DNA of 64,000 nt from Mesoplasma photuris ATCC 49581. GTDB taxonomy: Bacteria > Bacillota_I > Bacilli_A > Mycoplasmatales > Mycoplasmataceae. The stretch lies in contig NZ_JNJI01000002.1 of assembly GCF_000702725.1 (NCBI RefSeq), forward strand, positions 309,476-373,475. The letters are read 5' to 3'. Positions 41,977-55,050 of the stretch are shown here, one piece after another; positions within the stretch are counted from its first letter, which is position 1; every line of letters starts with the position of its first letter. A program made the translations under genes and the position numbers. The notes below the pieces were generated by a model. The model was given only the letters and a program-made list of their open reading frames with translations. It had not been told where the DNA came from and ran no database searches.

Positions 41977-42939
41977 ATGAAATTATCATTTATCATTGCC
42001 ACACAAGGGAAAGAAAATTTACTTTTTAAGACAATTAACTCACTTAAAAAACAAACTGTTTCCGATTATGAAATTATCATTGTTAATGATGATCCTTATG
42101 TTGAAAAAGAAGCAATTGAATTTTTGAAAGACCAATTCAGAGAAAATGAAAAAATAATTATTGCCTTAAACAGTAAAGGACAAGGATCAGGATCTAATTG
42201 AAATTCTGCCATTCAATTAGCTAATGGTGAATATTTTGCTTTTATTAAAGAAGGGGATATTTTAGAACCAAATTACATTGAAAAAATTTCTAAGATTACT
42301 AACTCAAACAAACCTAAACTAGATATTATTGAATACCAAATTAAAAGAGTTGGTTTAGTTGATGATATTTCTTCATCAATTTTAGAGCCGAATGTTGTTT
42401 ATAATTTACCAACAGATACTCAGGTTTTTGCTTATATTTCTCAAACTGTTTATGGTAAAGTGTTCCGAAGAAGTTATATTAAAGACTTCAGAATAAACTT
42501 TAGAAGATCTGTTAGATTTGATACTTTATTTTTATATAAAGCATTAGGTCATGCGAGAACTTTATACGTTACTTCAGATGTTTTAATTACTCACAAAATT
42601 TCTGTTTTAAAATATTCAGCATTTGATTTGGTAAATCAATGACCACATATTTTAAATTATTACAGAAGAATTGGTGCTTTTAAAGAATTAAAAGATGAAT
42701 TAAATTATGCTTATTACTACCAATTAACTTATGATTTTTTAAACATTGTTAAGTCATTTGATAATAATCAACTATATAAAAAATCTTTAAAATATGTTGA
42801 AGCAAAAATGGAAAATAAAATTGAAGCATTCACAAGTAAAAATTCTGTTTTTACAGAAAATAAACAACCTAAATTCAATAAAAGAATAAACACTTTGAAT
42901 GCATTCATCAATGCGGAATTAAGATTAATAGGAAAATAA
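41977..42939 (+). CDS. family-2 (GT-A) glycosyltransferase
   Basis: 320 residues. The N-terminus LSFIIATQGKENLLFKTINSLKKQTVSDYEIIIVNDDP is a clear GT2 nucleotide-sugar fold start, and NSKGQGSGSNWNSAIQLANGEYFAFIKEGDILEP carries the position of the DxD-type motif, here EGD instead of the usual DxD/DDD. The C-terminal ~100 residues are helical and charged. No membrane segments. The acceptor is unknown; glycolipid or capsule synthesis is possible. AAGGAGG precedes the start. Confidence 0.85.
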
Positions 42940-42954
42940 ACACAGGAGATAAAT

Positions 42955-43758
42955 ATGGATTCTATAAATAATGAATTAAGTATTATTGAAGAAACCAAAA
43001 CCCCTATTGTAAAAGAATATAGTCTGGCAAACATCTATAGGGTGTTTTTTGCTAGACTTTTTGATATTATAATATCTTCAATACCAGGATTTGTTTCAAG
43101 TATCTTAATCGTTCCAGATGTGGATGATTGAGGGATGATGTTTTTAAGTTTATCAATAGCATTCGTATTTTTATTTTCCTATTTCATCGTTTTACCATAT
43201 TTTATGAATGGAGATACTATCGGTAAAAAAATATTTGGTATAAGACTTATTAAAAATGATGATACTAAAATTCAATTTAAACATTTATTAACAAGAGAAT
43301 CGATTTTCATTTTATTACCATGATTGATTATGGTAATCTCACAAATAATATCTATTGTTGTATTCAAAAAATATGAAGGCAGCGATGGTGAAGAATTGAA
43401 AGCAGGTTCGTTTATTGCTTTAATAATCAATCAAATTGGTTATTTAGGATATGCACTATTTCTACTAATGATTGGGATAAGTATTGCAGTACAAAGTCAA
43501 CACCAATCAGTTATTGATATGAAGTTAGGATTGTTTGTTATAAGAAAACCAAAGCAAGTTTTTTCTTATGATAAAAAAGAAATTACCAAAAAAGAAATGC
43601 CAGGTGTTTTTTCTAAAGAAAAAATCTCACAAATATATGAAGATGAAGAACAAATATTTAATAAAAAAATAAATGTTGAAGAGAAAAAAATTATTGATCA
43701 TTTAAAAATTGATCAAGATAAACATAAAAAAATAGAAACGAGAGATGAAGATGAATAA
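42955..43758 (+). CDS. RDD-family membrane protein
   Basis: 267 residues. A hydrophobic core of three to five membrane segments (about 25-195) has RDD hallmarks: RVFFARLFDIIISSIPGF near the first segment (Arg...Asp) and NGDTIGKKIFGIRLI before the second half. The last ~80 residues are a charged, Lys/Glu-rich cytosolic tail. Function is not established for most members; some are ion antiporters. CAGGAG lies upstream. The end overlaps the pcrA start. Confidence 0.85.
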
Positions 43759-45922
43759 TAATTTATTGCATGGCCTAAATTCAAAACAACTTGAAGCTGT
43801 CGTTACTACAAATCAACCACTTAGAATAATTGCGGGAGCAGGCTCTGGAAAAACGAAAGTTATCACAACTAAAATAGCGTATTTAATTAAAAATGAGAAT
43901 ATTGCCCCTTGAAGAATTTTAGCAGTTACTTTCACAAACAAAGCTGCAAAAGAAATGCAAGAAAGAGTAACTCATATCATTGGAGAGGAATCTTCAAAAC
44001 CCTTGATTTCAACATTTCACTCATGATGTGCACGAATTTTAAGAGAAGAAGCTGAATATATTGGTTTGAGTAAAAATTTTATAATTATCGATCAAGGTGA
44101 TCAAAAAACAATTTTAAAGAAAATTATCAAAGAATTTAATCTTGCAATTGATTCAAATATGAAAGCTATTGAAAAAGATTCGATTAATCGTATTGCTAAT
44201 TGAAAAGAAAATTTTATAGATCCTGTTGAAGCAATGAGTGAAGCTTATGATTCTAAACATAGACTTTTGGCAAAAATATATGAAAATTATGAAAATTATT
44301 TAAATGAAAACAATTTAGTTGATTTCAATGACTTACAACTTAAAGTACATAGAATTTTTAATGAAAATCCCGAAATTAAAGAAAAGTGAAGAAACAAATA
44401 CGATTATGTAATGGTTGATGAGTTCCAAGATACTAACGAAGTTCAATTCGATCTAATTAAATTTTTAACAAAGGGAAAACAAAATCTAACTGTTGTTGGT
44501 GATCCTGATCAAACAATTTATTCTTGAAGAGGTGCTAAGGTTAATATTATTTTAAATTTTGAAAATGATTTTCCCGATTCAAAAACTGTTATTCTTAATG
44601 AAAACTATCGTTCAACTCAAAAAATATTAGACATTGCTAATGATTTTATTGCGCATAACAAAAATAGAGAACATAAAAATATTTTTACAAATAATCCTGG
44701 TGGAGAAATTGTAAAAGTTAAAGAGTGTCAAACGGTTTTTACTGAAGCTAAATTTGTTGGTAATGAAATTAAAGATTTATTTTCAAAAGGATATTCGCCT
44801 AAAGATATTTTTGTTTTATATAGAACAAACTCATGATCACGAAATTTTGAACTAGTTTTTGATAATATGAAAATTCCTTATCAAATGATTGGATCAATTA
44901 AATTTAGAGAAAGAGCTGTGATCAAAGATTCATTAGCATTTTTAAAAGTTGTTGCCGTTAAAGATAGTATGTCTTTTGAAAGAGTTTTAAAAACGTGTAA
45001 AGGTGTTGGTCAAACCACAATTCAAAAAATAATTCTTGAGGCAGAATCTCAAAATATTGATTTATATAATTTCATTACACAAGAAGATGATTCTCAAATT
45101 AGAAAAATAACAAAACATTTAGATAAATTTAGAGACACTATAATTAGAGCTGTTGAAATGTTTGAAAATAATATTAATGTTCAAGAAATTATGAAATTCA
45201 TTTTAGTTAATTCAGGTTATGAAGAAACTTTAAAAGCTAAAAACGACGAAGAAAATTTAAATAACATTTATGCTTTGTATGATCAAATGAACTTATTCGA
45301 TTTAAATTTTGATCCTGAATTTTATAATCAAGAAAATAAAACAATTGCATTTATTCAAGAAGAATCACTTTCTAATGAAGAAGTTGTAGAAGTTGCTGAC
45401 AAAGTGACCCTTTTAACTATTCATTCTGCAAAAGGTTTAGAAAATAAAGTTGTTTTCTTAGTTGGATTAAATCGTGATGTATTTCCAAATAGATTATCAA
45501 CATATTCAAATTTAGAAATTGAAGAAGAGAGAAGAGCACTTTATGTTGCTTTAACTAGAGCAAAGGAAAGATTATATATATCTTATGTATCTGGAGAGTT
45601 CTTATATCAATCTCAAGGACCAGCTGCTCCATCAAATTTTATTAAAGAACTAAATAAAGATTTATACGAAATCGAAAGAGGATTATTTGCATTTGCTGAC
45701 GGAACAGTTGGTGGAGGTGTTAAATCATCTTTTGTTCCAAAAGAAGCAGAAAAACAAACTTCAGAAATTTTTCCAAAGGGTGATATAGTAACACATTCAA
45801 TTTTTGGAGACGGAATAATTATTAATGTAATAGGAAAACAATATCAAGTTGCATTTAATGATGCTAGATATAGTGTTATGTTTATAGCATTTAATAATAC
45901 TGCTTTAAAACTTAAAAAATAA
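43751..45922 (+). CDS. pcrA: UvrD/PcrA-type DNA helicase
   Basis: 723 residues. A superfamily 1 helicase for repair and replication restart. Motif [10 protein letters not shown], motif Ia [11 protein letters not shown], motif [14 protein letters not shown], motif [18 protein letters not shown], motif IV NYRST, motif [19 protein letters not shown] and motif [22 protein letters not shown] are all present. The C-terminal segment ([17 protein letters not shown]) is the Tudor-like domain typical of PcrA. The start could also be ATG 43745, in the same frame; both lie in the end of the RDD gene. Many TGA Trp codons are read before 44867. Confidence 0.95.
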
Positions 45923-45927
45923 CTTTA

Positions 45928-45957
45928 TTGTAAATAAATAAGATCGCATAGTATAAT
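45928..45957 (+). promoter_or_regulatory. ptsH promoter
   Basis: TTGTAA (45928-45933), 18-nt spacer, TATAAT (45952-45957). Confidence 0.7.
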
Positions 45958-45989
45958 TAAATTGTTATCAATTATAGGAGGAAAATATT

Positions 45990-46259
45990 ATGGCAAAATT
46001 TACAGCTACAATTATTGATAAAGTAGGTTTACACGCTAGACCTGCTTCAGTATTAGCTAAAGAAGCTTCAAAATATGAATCAGATATTAAAATTATTTCT
46101 GGTGATAAAACAGGGAACTTAAAATCAATCATGAACGTAATGGCAATGGCAATCAAAAGTGGTGCCGAAGTTACTATTGAAGCAAATGGTTCAGATGCTG
46201 ATGCAGCATTAACTGGATTAAAACAAGCGATGATTGATTCAGCTTTAATTGAAGGATAA
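45990..46259 (+). CDS. ptsH: phosphocarrier protein HPr
   Basis: 89 residues, standard. HPr passes phosphate from enzyme I to PTS IIA domains. His15 lies in KVGLHARPAS; Ser46, the HprK target, lies in GNLKSIMNVM. AGGAGG lies 6-11 nt upstream. It is monocistronic, with its own promoter and terminator. Enzyme I is not in the window; HprK is at 12141 and an EIICB at 22197. Confidence 0.97.
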   Translation: MAKFTATIIDKVGLHARPASVLAKEASKYESDIKIISGDKTGNLKSIMNVMAMAIKSGAEVTIEANGSDADAALTGLKQAMIDSALIEG

Positions 46260-46274
46260 TTCAATATAATAATT

Positions 46275-46297
46275 AACAATCTAAAAGATTGTTTTTT
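46275..46297 (+). terminator. ptsH terminator
   Basis: AACAATCT-AAA-AGATTGTT followed by T's. Confidence 0.88.
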
Positions 46298-46341
46298 TAT
46301 GCCTAAATAAGATAAAATTAATAAATAAAGGTAGGTACGTT

Positions 46342-47184
46342 ATGTGAGAAAATACTTATGTTCAAAGATTAAGCGAAATGTTAGAAAGTTTAGAACAAAA
46401 AATTACAACTGAAAGAAAATTGATTAAGTATGGTGAGATTAAAAAAGATAAAAATTTAAAAAAAATGCTTTCTACTCGTGAGTATTTAATTAATCAATTA
46501 AAAAACGCAGAAAAAAACAACGTTGAAATTATTGGTGATACCAATCCATCTAATGATATGTTGATTATTTCTGATGAATTTAAAAAATTTCCTTTAGTTG
46601 ATTTTGGTGTTTTTAAATTTGAAGTTCCAACAAACAAAGTTGAAGATTTTGAATTAGAAATCAGTAATTATTTACAAGCTGTATTAAATGCTAAACAGAA
46701 AATTTTAGATTCAGATGCTTTTGAAAAAAAAGACGCTCATACTTTAGGAGTTTTAAGCACATTGGAAAACACAACAATTTCAGCAGATGTACAAAAATTT
46801 ATTAAAGCAAAAAAATTTAATGCTATGTATTCTGTTTACTTAAATTACAAAAAAATGTCAAAAGGCTTTGTCAAAATGGAAAATAAAAATTTGAAAGATA
46901 AAGCTGAACTTTTTAATCACACAGGAAATTTGATTATGGAAGAACTTTTTGCCTTTGGTTATAAAGCAAGGGTTCCTGAATTTGAAGAATGCGTTTTATT
47001 TATTGATGGCTTCAATGAATACAATAAATCTGTTATTAAAAATGAAAAAATCAAAGGATTTATTGTTAATAGTAAACCTTCAAAAGAAAATATTGATGAA
47101 ATAAATGAGCAAAATAAATTATTAATCATCACTTCAAAGAGTTATGCTAAATTTAAAAAAATAAATTGAAAGAGAATTAAATAA
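46342..47184 (+). CDS. hypothetical cytosolic protein
   Basis: 280 residues starting ATGTGA (Met-Trp), with AAAGGTAGG upstream. Highly charged; the first ~60 residues look coiled-coil, and the rest is mixed alpha/beta with no membrane segment. I recognise no domain. The end SKPSKENIDEINEQNKLLIITSKSYAKFKK suggests an alpha/beta strand-helix pattern. The stop overlaps the ATG of the CPBP protease gene (TAATG), so the two are translationally coupled. Confidence 0.8.
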
Positions 47185-48194
47185 TGAATCAAAATTTGGA
47201 AAAATTTTGAGATAAGATTTCTATTAAAAAAGTCGACATCGACAAAGAGCATAACTTTTTATTTAATGTATACGATGCTAAAAAAGATGGAATTATATTT
47301 TGAACAACAATATTAGTAATACCAATGATATCACTTTTTATTTTTAGATTCGCTTTCAAAATGAGTGATGGTGGTGCTGATTGGTTGCCCTTGGTAAACC
47401 AATTATTTACAATTATTTCTGCTTCAATTGGTGGTTTTGTTTTATACAAAAGAAATACTAGATTATTTGTTAAATCCGGACTATTTATTTTTTATCTGTT
47501 TTTAATAATTCCGTTTGTGTTATCGATGTTTGGATCTATGATTGTTTCTATAATTCCTGGAGCCACATTTGAAGACGATTTAGGAATAATTAAAATTTCG
47601 GGTATTGGTCAAATATTTACAACTTGATTTCAAATAGTTGGTGAAATAATAGTTGTGTTATTAGCTTTTAAATATACGATTGATTTGAAAGAAAGATTCA
47701 TAAACACATTTAAAAATAATTGAAAATTATTGATCATTATTGGTGTGATTGGAGCAGCAATAATGTTCTTGATTTCGTTTGGTTACAATGAAGCAGCTTC
47801 AGCTATCACTGGCAATGAAAACATTTCAAATAACCAAAGTAGTTTAGAATCTGGGCTATCAAAAGATAATCCTTTAGCTGCTAGAATTGGTTATGCAATA
47901 ACACTATTCATTTTAACAGTATTAGTTGCTCCATTAGCTGAAGAGTTAGCAACGAGAAACGCTGTTTTTACAGGTAGTGGTAATAGAACAGTTGGTTTAA
48001 TAGTTTCTCTGTTATACTTTGGTCTAATCCATATGGCTTCTGGTGATGTTGAAAACATTTTAGGATATATATTGGGTGGTGTCGTTCTAAGTTTCCTATT
48101 TGTATTAGTAAAGGGAAACACAACTTATGTGTGAGTAGTTCACATGTTAAATAATTTAATTGCAATGATAATATTGCTAGTAGGAAATTTTTAG
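47184..48194 (+). CDS. CPBP-family intramembrane metalloprotease
   Basis: 336 residues with about eight membrane segments. The CPBP (CAAX protease/bacteriocin-processing, Abi) motifs are present: LVAPLAEELATRNAVF (EExxxR), LLYFGLIHMASG (FxxxH) and WVVHMLNNLIA (HxxxN). They supply the presumed catalytic Glu pair and His residues. Substrate unknown. It uses one TGG Trp (about 47382) beside several TGA. It is coupled to the upstream hypothetical gene and followed within 2 nt by the pseudouridine synthase. Confidence 0.9.
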
Positions 48195-48195
48195 T

Positions 48196-49104
48196 ATGAC
48201 AAAATTTACAGTAAATAAAAATGATAATGATCAAACTCTTTTTAAGTTTGTTAAAAAGAGTTATTCAACAACGCCCCTTTCAGTAATCTATAAATGATTT
48301 AGAAAAGGTGATATAAAAGTAAATGGAAAAAGAATCAAGGATCAAAAATACTTGATCAAGGAAACTGATATTATAGAAGTTTATGATACAAATAAACCGG
48401 TTGTAAGAGATGAGTTTGAATATGTTGATTGATCAGGTATGATGGTTGCTTATGAAGATGAAAATATAATCATAATAAATAAAGAACCAAATATTGAAAT
48501 GCATTCACCAATCAATGTATCGTTAGATGATATGGTTAAATCTTATTTATATGATCATGATGAATATAATCCCGAACAAGAAAATTCATTTGTGGTTTCT
48601 CATGCTCATAGATTAGATAAATTAACATCTGGTTTGGTGATATACGCTAAAAATAAATTAGCTTTAGATGTTTTGTTAAAAGCAATTCAAAATAAAAACG
48701 ATATTGAAAAATACTATATTGCAAAAGTAAGTAATAATTTCAAAAAAGGATTTATTTCAAAAGGTTGAATTACTTATGATCAAGAAAAACAAATATCTCT
48801 ATATCAAGAACTTGAGAAACCTGGTTATAAATATTGTGAAACAAAATTTGAAGTTTTAATTCATGGAGAAGAATTCAATATTGTTGAAGCACAGTTATTA
48901 ACTGGACGAAAACATCAAATTAGAGCAACTCTTGCATATCATGGATATCCAATTGTTAATGATTTTAGATATGGTGGTCAAAAAATTAATAATGAAAGAA
49001 TGATTTTCCTTTCAGCTTCTAAATTGATTTTTAAAAATTTAGCAGCACCATTAGATTATTTAAACGGTGAAATTGTTGAATTAGATTTATTTTTAGAAGA
49101 TTAA
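48196..49104 (+). CDS. RluC/RluD-family pseudouridine synthase
   Basis: 302 residues. An N-terminal S4 RNA-binding domain (YKWFRKGDIKVNGKRIKDQKYLI) precedes a catalytic domain with HAHRLDKLTSGLVIYAK, where Asp is the catalytic residue of the HRLDxxTSG motif. IVEAQLLTGRKHQIRATLAYHGYPIVNDFRYGG is the second family signature. Modifies uridines in 23S rRNA; which position (RluC- or RluD-type) cannot be settled by eye. No clear ribosome-binding site; it probably depends on coupling to the gene before it. Confidence 0.94.
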
Positions 49105-49130
49105 AAAATAATTAGTAAAGAGGTGATTTT

Positions 49131-51248
49131 ATGGGAACAAATATCAAAAAGGGTGTTTTTACAGCTATTTTCAGTGTTCTTATTTCAATCACGAGTACAT
49201 TAATTCAGTTTTTACTAATTTATTGGATATTAGCTAACTTCGGAACCGAATTTAACGGTTTTGTAAAAATTACTATTGCAATTGCTGTAATTGGTGGATC
49301 TATTGAAGGAGCATTGGGTGTATCAACTGTTCTATTGATGATGAAACCGATTGCTGCTCATGACTGGATTGAAGCAAACGCAGTTTATTCTGCTTCAAAG
49401 AAAAAATATCACAAAAATATGTTCAGAGGAATCTTTTTGATGAGTTTGGTGGCATTTTTATATCCATTATTTTTACAAATATTCCCTTATGTTATTGACA
49501 AAAATCTTTCTGGTATACCGAATATATCAGAATGAGGTATTAATTATACTGATAATACAAATCTAGAAAATCCTGTAGTAAAATTAATTACTTATTGGGA
49601 ACTTGTTGCATTAGTTTTAATAATATCTTCTAAAGATATATTCACTGCAGGTTTTTTTGGAGTTTATGAAAACGTGCTTCAAGCTGATCAAAAAAATGGT
49701 GTTAGAAAATCGGTTATTTTATTAACTGATGTTATTATTTATGTGTCATTATTTATACTATTAAATTTCAACAAAGCACTTAATCCGATTATCCCATTCT
49801 TAGTAATTCTAGCTTATCCTTTTGTGAGAGGATTATTTATTAGAATTTATGTTAAAAAATACTATCCTTGAATTAAATTTTATGGTGACTTAGATAGCTT
49901 TAAATTAAGAGAATCTACAAAAAGATTGGGTTTTACAGGAATTGGTGAAACTATAATGTTAAATGCAGATTTAATTATTTTAATGATAATTTTAGGTACT
50001 TCTGGACTTGAAATAACTTCAATGCTTTCAATTTATATGATTATTGGTGTTAATATTAGAATTTTAATGATTTCTTTAATTACGTCGTTTAGAGAATATT
50101 TCTTAGCAATTATGATTAGAGATGGAAGAATGACCTGGGATGCCTTTTCTAAATATGAACTTTACACTTATATTGTTGCTGCTTTTGGATTTATTTTTAT
50201 GACAACACTTGGGCCTTATCTGGTAGTTGGTTTATTTGGTAAAGTAGTAACTGATGGTTTAAATGCCGAAGTTAGTCATACAATTATGAATTTCAAAGAT
50301 TTATACAACGCTAATATTTTAGATATTGATCAATTATCAGTTATACAAAAAAACGTCGGACAACTCGGACCAGAATTTAGAGGTTTAGCTGATCAAATAA
50401 ATGCATTCAAGTTTGTTTTTGGTGGAAAATGGTTCTCTATGATGTTTGCTGGTACAATGGTTGTAACAATTTTATTTCAATCACAATTAGTTTTGATTCA
50501 AACAAAAGGAATGAATTATAAAATTTCTAAATCCATTAATACAATTGCAATATCCTACCTGGTCGTTGTTATGACCACAGCCTTGTGTATAAATTTATTA
50601 AGTAAAGATGATAATGTTAACAAAATTCAAAACGTCTTGATAGCTTTTTATATGATTAAAATAGCATTTATTTTAATATCATACTTTTATTTATGAACTC
50701 ATACTTGAAGAAAAGTTGTCTATAACTCTAAACTTAAAAATTTATTTTCTAACTTTTTATCATTAGTAGTTCCTATAGCATTATCTATTATAGTTACAGA
50801 ATTTTCGTTATTTAGTATTTATCCAATTGAAGTCACGATTCCAGAATTGCCAAACTTTGTTGGTAATGGTGGAGATGAGGTAATTTCGTTATCACCAGTT
50901 TCAATTTCCTCTTTACTTCTGATCATGCTAACAACCGGAATATTAGGATTTATTTCGATTCTAATAGTTCCTGCTATATTTAGACCGAAAGTTGCTTTAT
51001 CTATAATATTGAATATGCCAGGAATTAAGTCAATTATTAAGAAAAAAACTTCTAAAGCTAAGATTGAAAGATATACTGAAGAAGAGTTTAATATAGAATC
51101 TATTCAAAATCAAAAAGATATTATTTTCCGTGCTTTAAAAGGTGCAGATTCTAAATCTAAACACATTGATGAAAACAAATTTAATGATAAGTACAAGTTC
51201 AAAGAAAAACCTAAATCTTACATTATCAAAGGTGGAAAAAACGAGTAA
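49131..51248 (+). CDS. MOP-superfamily flippase-like membrane protein
   Basis: 705 residues with about 12-14 membrane segments and a charged C-terminal tail of about 75 residues. The first half (VFTAIFSVLISITSTLIQFLLIYWILANFGTEFNGFVKIT...) fits Wzx/MATE-type polysaccharide or lipid-oligosaccharide flippases. Substrate unknown; it may act with the GT2 gene at 41977. Odd codon use: of nine Trp codons I count five TGG and four TGA, although TGG is otherwise almost absent here. AGAGGTG lies upstream. Confidence 0.75.
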
Positions 51249-51286
51249 TTTCTCATTTTCCATTTTTTTTATACTTAATAAAAAGA

Positions 51287-51292
51287 TATAAT
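51287..51292 (+). promoter_or_regulatory. -10 box before ligA
   Basis: TATAAT 17 nt before the ligA ATG; AAAGGAG follows. No good -35. Confidence 0.5.
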
Positions 51293-51309
51293 TATAAAAA
51301 GGAGTTTTC

Positions 51310-53302
<1,993 letters not shown>

Positions 53303-53310
<8 letters not shown>

Positions 53311-53602
53311 AAACGAATTATTTGTAAAAATAATAGATGAATTAGCTTCTGATATTATGTTAGAAGTTTCTCAAGAAGAAAAAGAATCAATCATCGAAAC
53401 TGAAAAAAGTATAATGGAAAAATTCGCAAAAGTAATTTCGATAGACACTGAAGGTGTTAAACCAAGTTTTTATGCTTATGATGATGTTCATACATTTTTA
53501 AAAGATGATGAAAATATTAAAACAATTACTCAGAATGAGGTTTTACAAAATGCGCCTACAAAAGATGGTGATTTTGTAACTATAGTTAAGGTGGTAAAAT
53601 AA
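53303..53602 (+). CDS. gatC: Asp/Glu-tRNA amidotransferase subunit C
   Basis: 99 residues, typical. GatC stabilises GatA-GatB in the complex that converts Glu-tRNA(Gln) to Gln-tRNA(Gln). Sequence conservation is weak, but the N-terminal helical part, the late APTKDGDFVTIVKVVK and the gatCAB order make it secure. GGGAGAAA upstream is the likely ribosome-binding site inside ligA. Confidence 0.88.
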
Positions 53603-55050
53603 TGAACTATAAAGATTTGACTATATTAGAACTTCATGAAGCAATAGTGTCTGGAAAAATTAAAATATCAGAAATCACAAAAGATGCATTAAAAGAAATT
53701 GAAAGTGAAAAAAGCTCTAATGCATTTTTAGCAATGAATGAATCAGCAATTTCTGATTCTATCAAATTAGAAAATAATCTAAAAGATAACCTAGATAATT
53801 TTTTATATGGAATACCTTATTTAGCAAAAGATAATTTTTCTACAAAAGGTATAGTAACAACATCTTCTTCAAAAATATTAGAAAATTACATCCCACCTTA
53901 TAATTCAACTATTGTTGATGATCTTGAGCAAAAAGGCTCAATAATGTTAGGGAAAACTGCATTAGATGAACTAGGTATGGGTGGAACAGGTCTGCACTCT
54001 GCTTTTGGTATTATTACTAATCCAAAAGACCCTAAGAGATTAGTTGGTGGTTCTTCTTCTGGTTCAGTTTATGCTGTATCAAAAGGAATAGTACCATTTG
54101 CTACAGGGAGTGATACAGGTGACTCTATTAGAAAACCCGCTTCATACAATGGAGTGGTTGGTTTCAAACCAAGTTATGGTGCTTTATCAAGATATGGTTT
54201 GTTAGCTTATGCACCAAGTTTAGATACGGCTGGTTTTTTTACTAAAACTGTTGATGACATGGCAATCGTTTCTGATGCAACAATTAGAAATGATAAAAAA
54301 GATTTCACATCTATCGATATTGAAAACAAAAATTTCTTCGAAAATATTGATAAATTAGATAAAAAAACAACTTTTGCATATCTTGATAAAGTTCACGATG
54401 CTTTACCAATTGAATTAAAAGAAAAATATGAATCATTTTATAAAAAAATTGAATCATTAGGATATAAAGTTTCTAAAGTTGACTTTAGAAAAGATCTTCT
54501 TGAAGCAATAGATTCTGTATATATGATGATTTCTTTTAGTGAAGGAGTTTCAACAAACGCTAATTTAGCTGGTATTCATTTCGGATCAAGAGTTGATGGA
54601 GAAGATTTTGTTGAAATTATGACAAAAACTAGAAGTGAAAAATTTGGTAATATCGTTAAACGTAGATTTTTAATTGGTTCATTCAACTTGAGAAAAGAAA
54701 ATCAAATTAAATATTTACTACAAGCGAAAAAAGTTAGAAGACTAATAATTGAAGAAGTGATGAAAGTCTTGAATAAATTTGATATTTTAATTTTACCTCC
54801 AGCAACAGGGCCAGCACCTTTGATTGAAAAAGCACAAGAGTTTGAAGATAAATTAAAGGAAGCTGAATTCTTATCTGATATTTTAATTATTGCTAATTTT
54901 GCAGGATTACCTTCAATAACAATTCCTTTTATTGAGATGGAAGGGATGCCTGTTGGGATCAATTTAAATTCAAAACCTAAAGCAGATTTAAAAGTATTGC
55001 AAGCTGCAAAATTATTAGAAAGTTTAACTAACGGAGGTAAATATGAATAA
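53602..55050 (+). CDS. gatA: Asp/Glu-tRNA amidotransferase subunit A
   Basis: 482 residues, standard for the amidase-signature subunit that releases ammonia from glutamine. The Ser-cisSer-Lys triad is visible: Lys in YLAKDNFSTKG, the Ser cluster in LVGGSSSGSVYAVSKG, and GSDTGDSIRKPASYNGVVGFKPSYG. It overlaps gatC by one base and gatB by 8 nt, so the three subunits are translationally coupled. Confidence 0.97.
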   Translation: MNYKDLTILELHEAIVSGKIKISEITKDALKEIESEKSSNAFLAMNESAISDSIKLENNLKDNLDNFLYGIPYLAKDNFSTKGIVTTSSSKILENYIPPYNSTIVDDLEQKGSIMLGKTALDELGMGGTGLHSAFGIITNPKDPKRLVGGSSSGSVYAVSKGIVPFATGSDTGDSIRKPASYNGVVGFKPSYGALSRYGLLAYAPSLDTAGFFTKTVDDMAIVSDATIRNDKKDFTSIDIENKNFFENIDKLDKKTTFAYLDKVHDALPIELKEKYESFYKKIESLGYKVSKVDFRKDLLEAIDSVYMMISFSEGVSTNANLAGIHFGSRVDGEDFVEIMTKTRSEKFGNIVKRRFLIGSFNLRKENQIKYLLQAKKVRRLIIEEVMKVLNKFDILILPPATGPAPLIEKAQEFEDKLKEAEFLSDILIIANFAGLPSITIPFIEMEGMPVGINLNSKPKADLKVLQAAKLLESLTNGGKYE

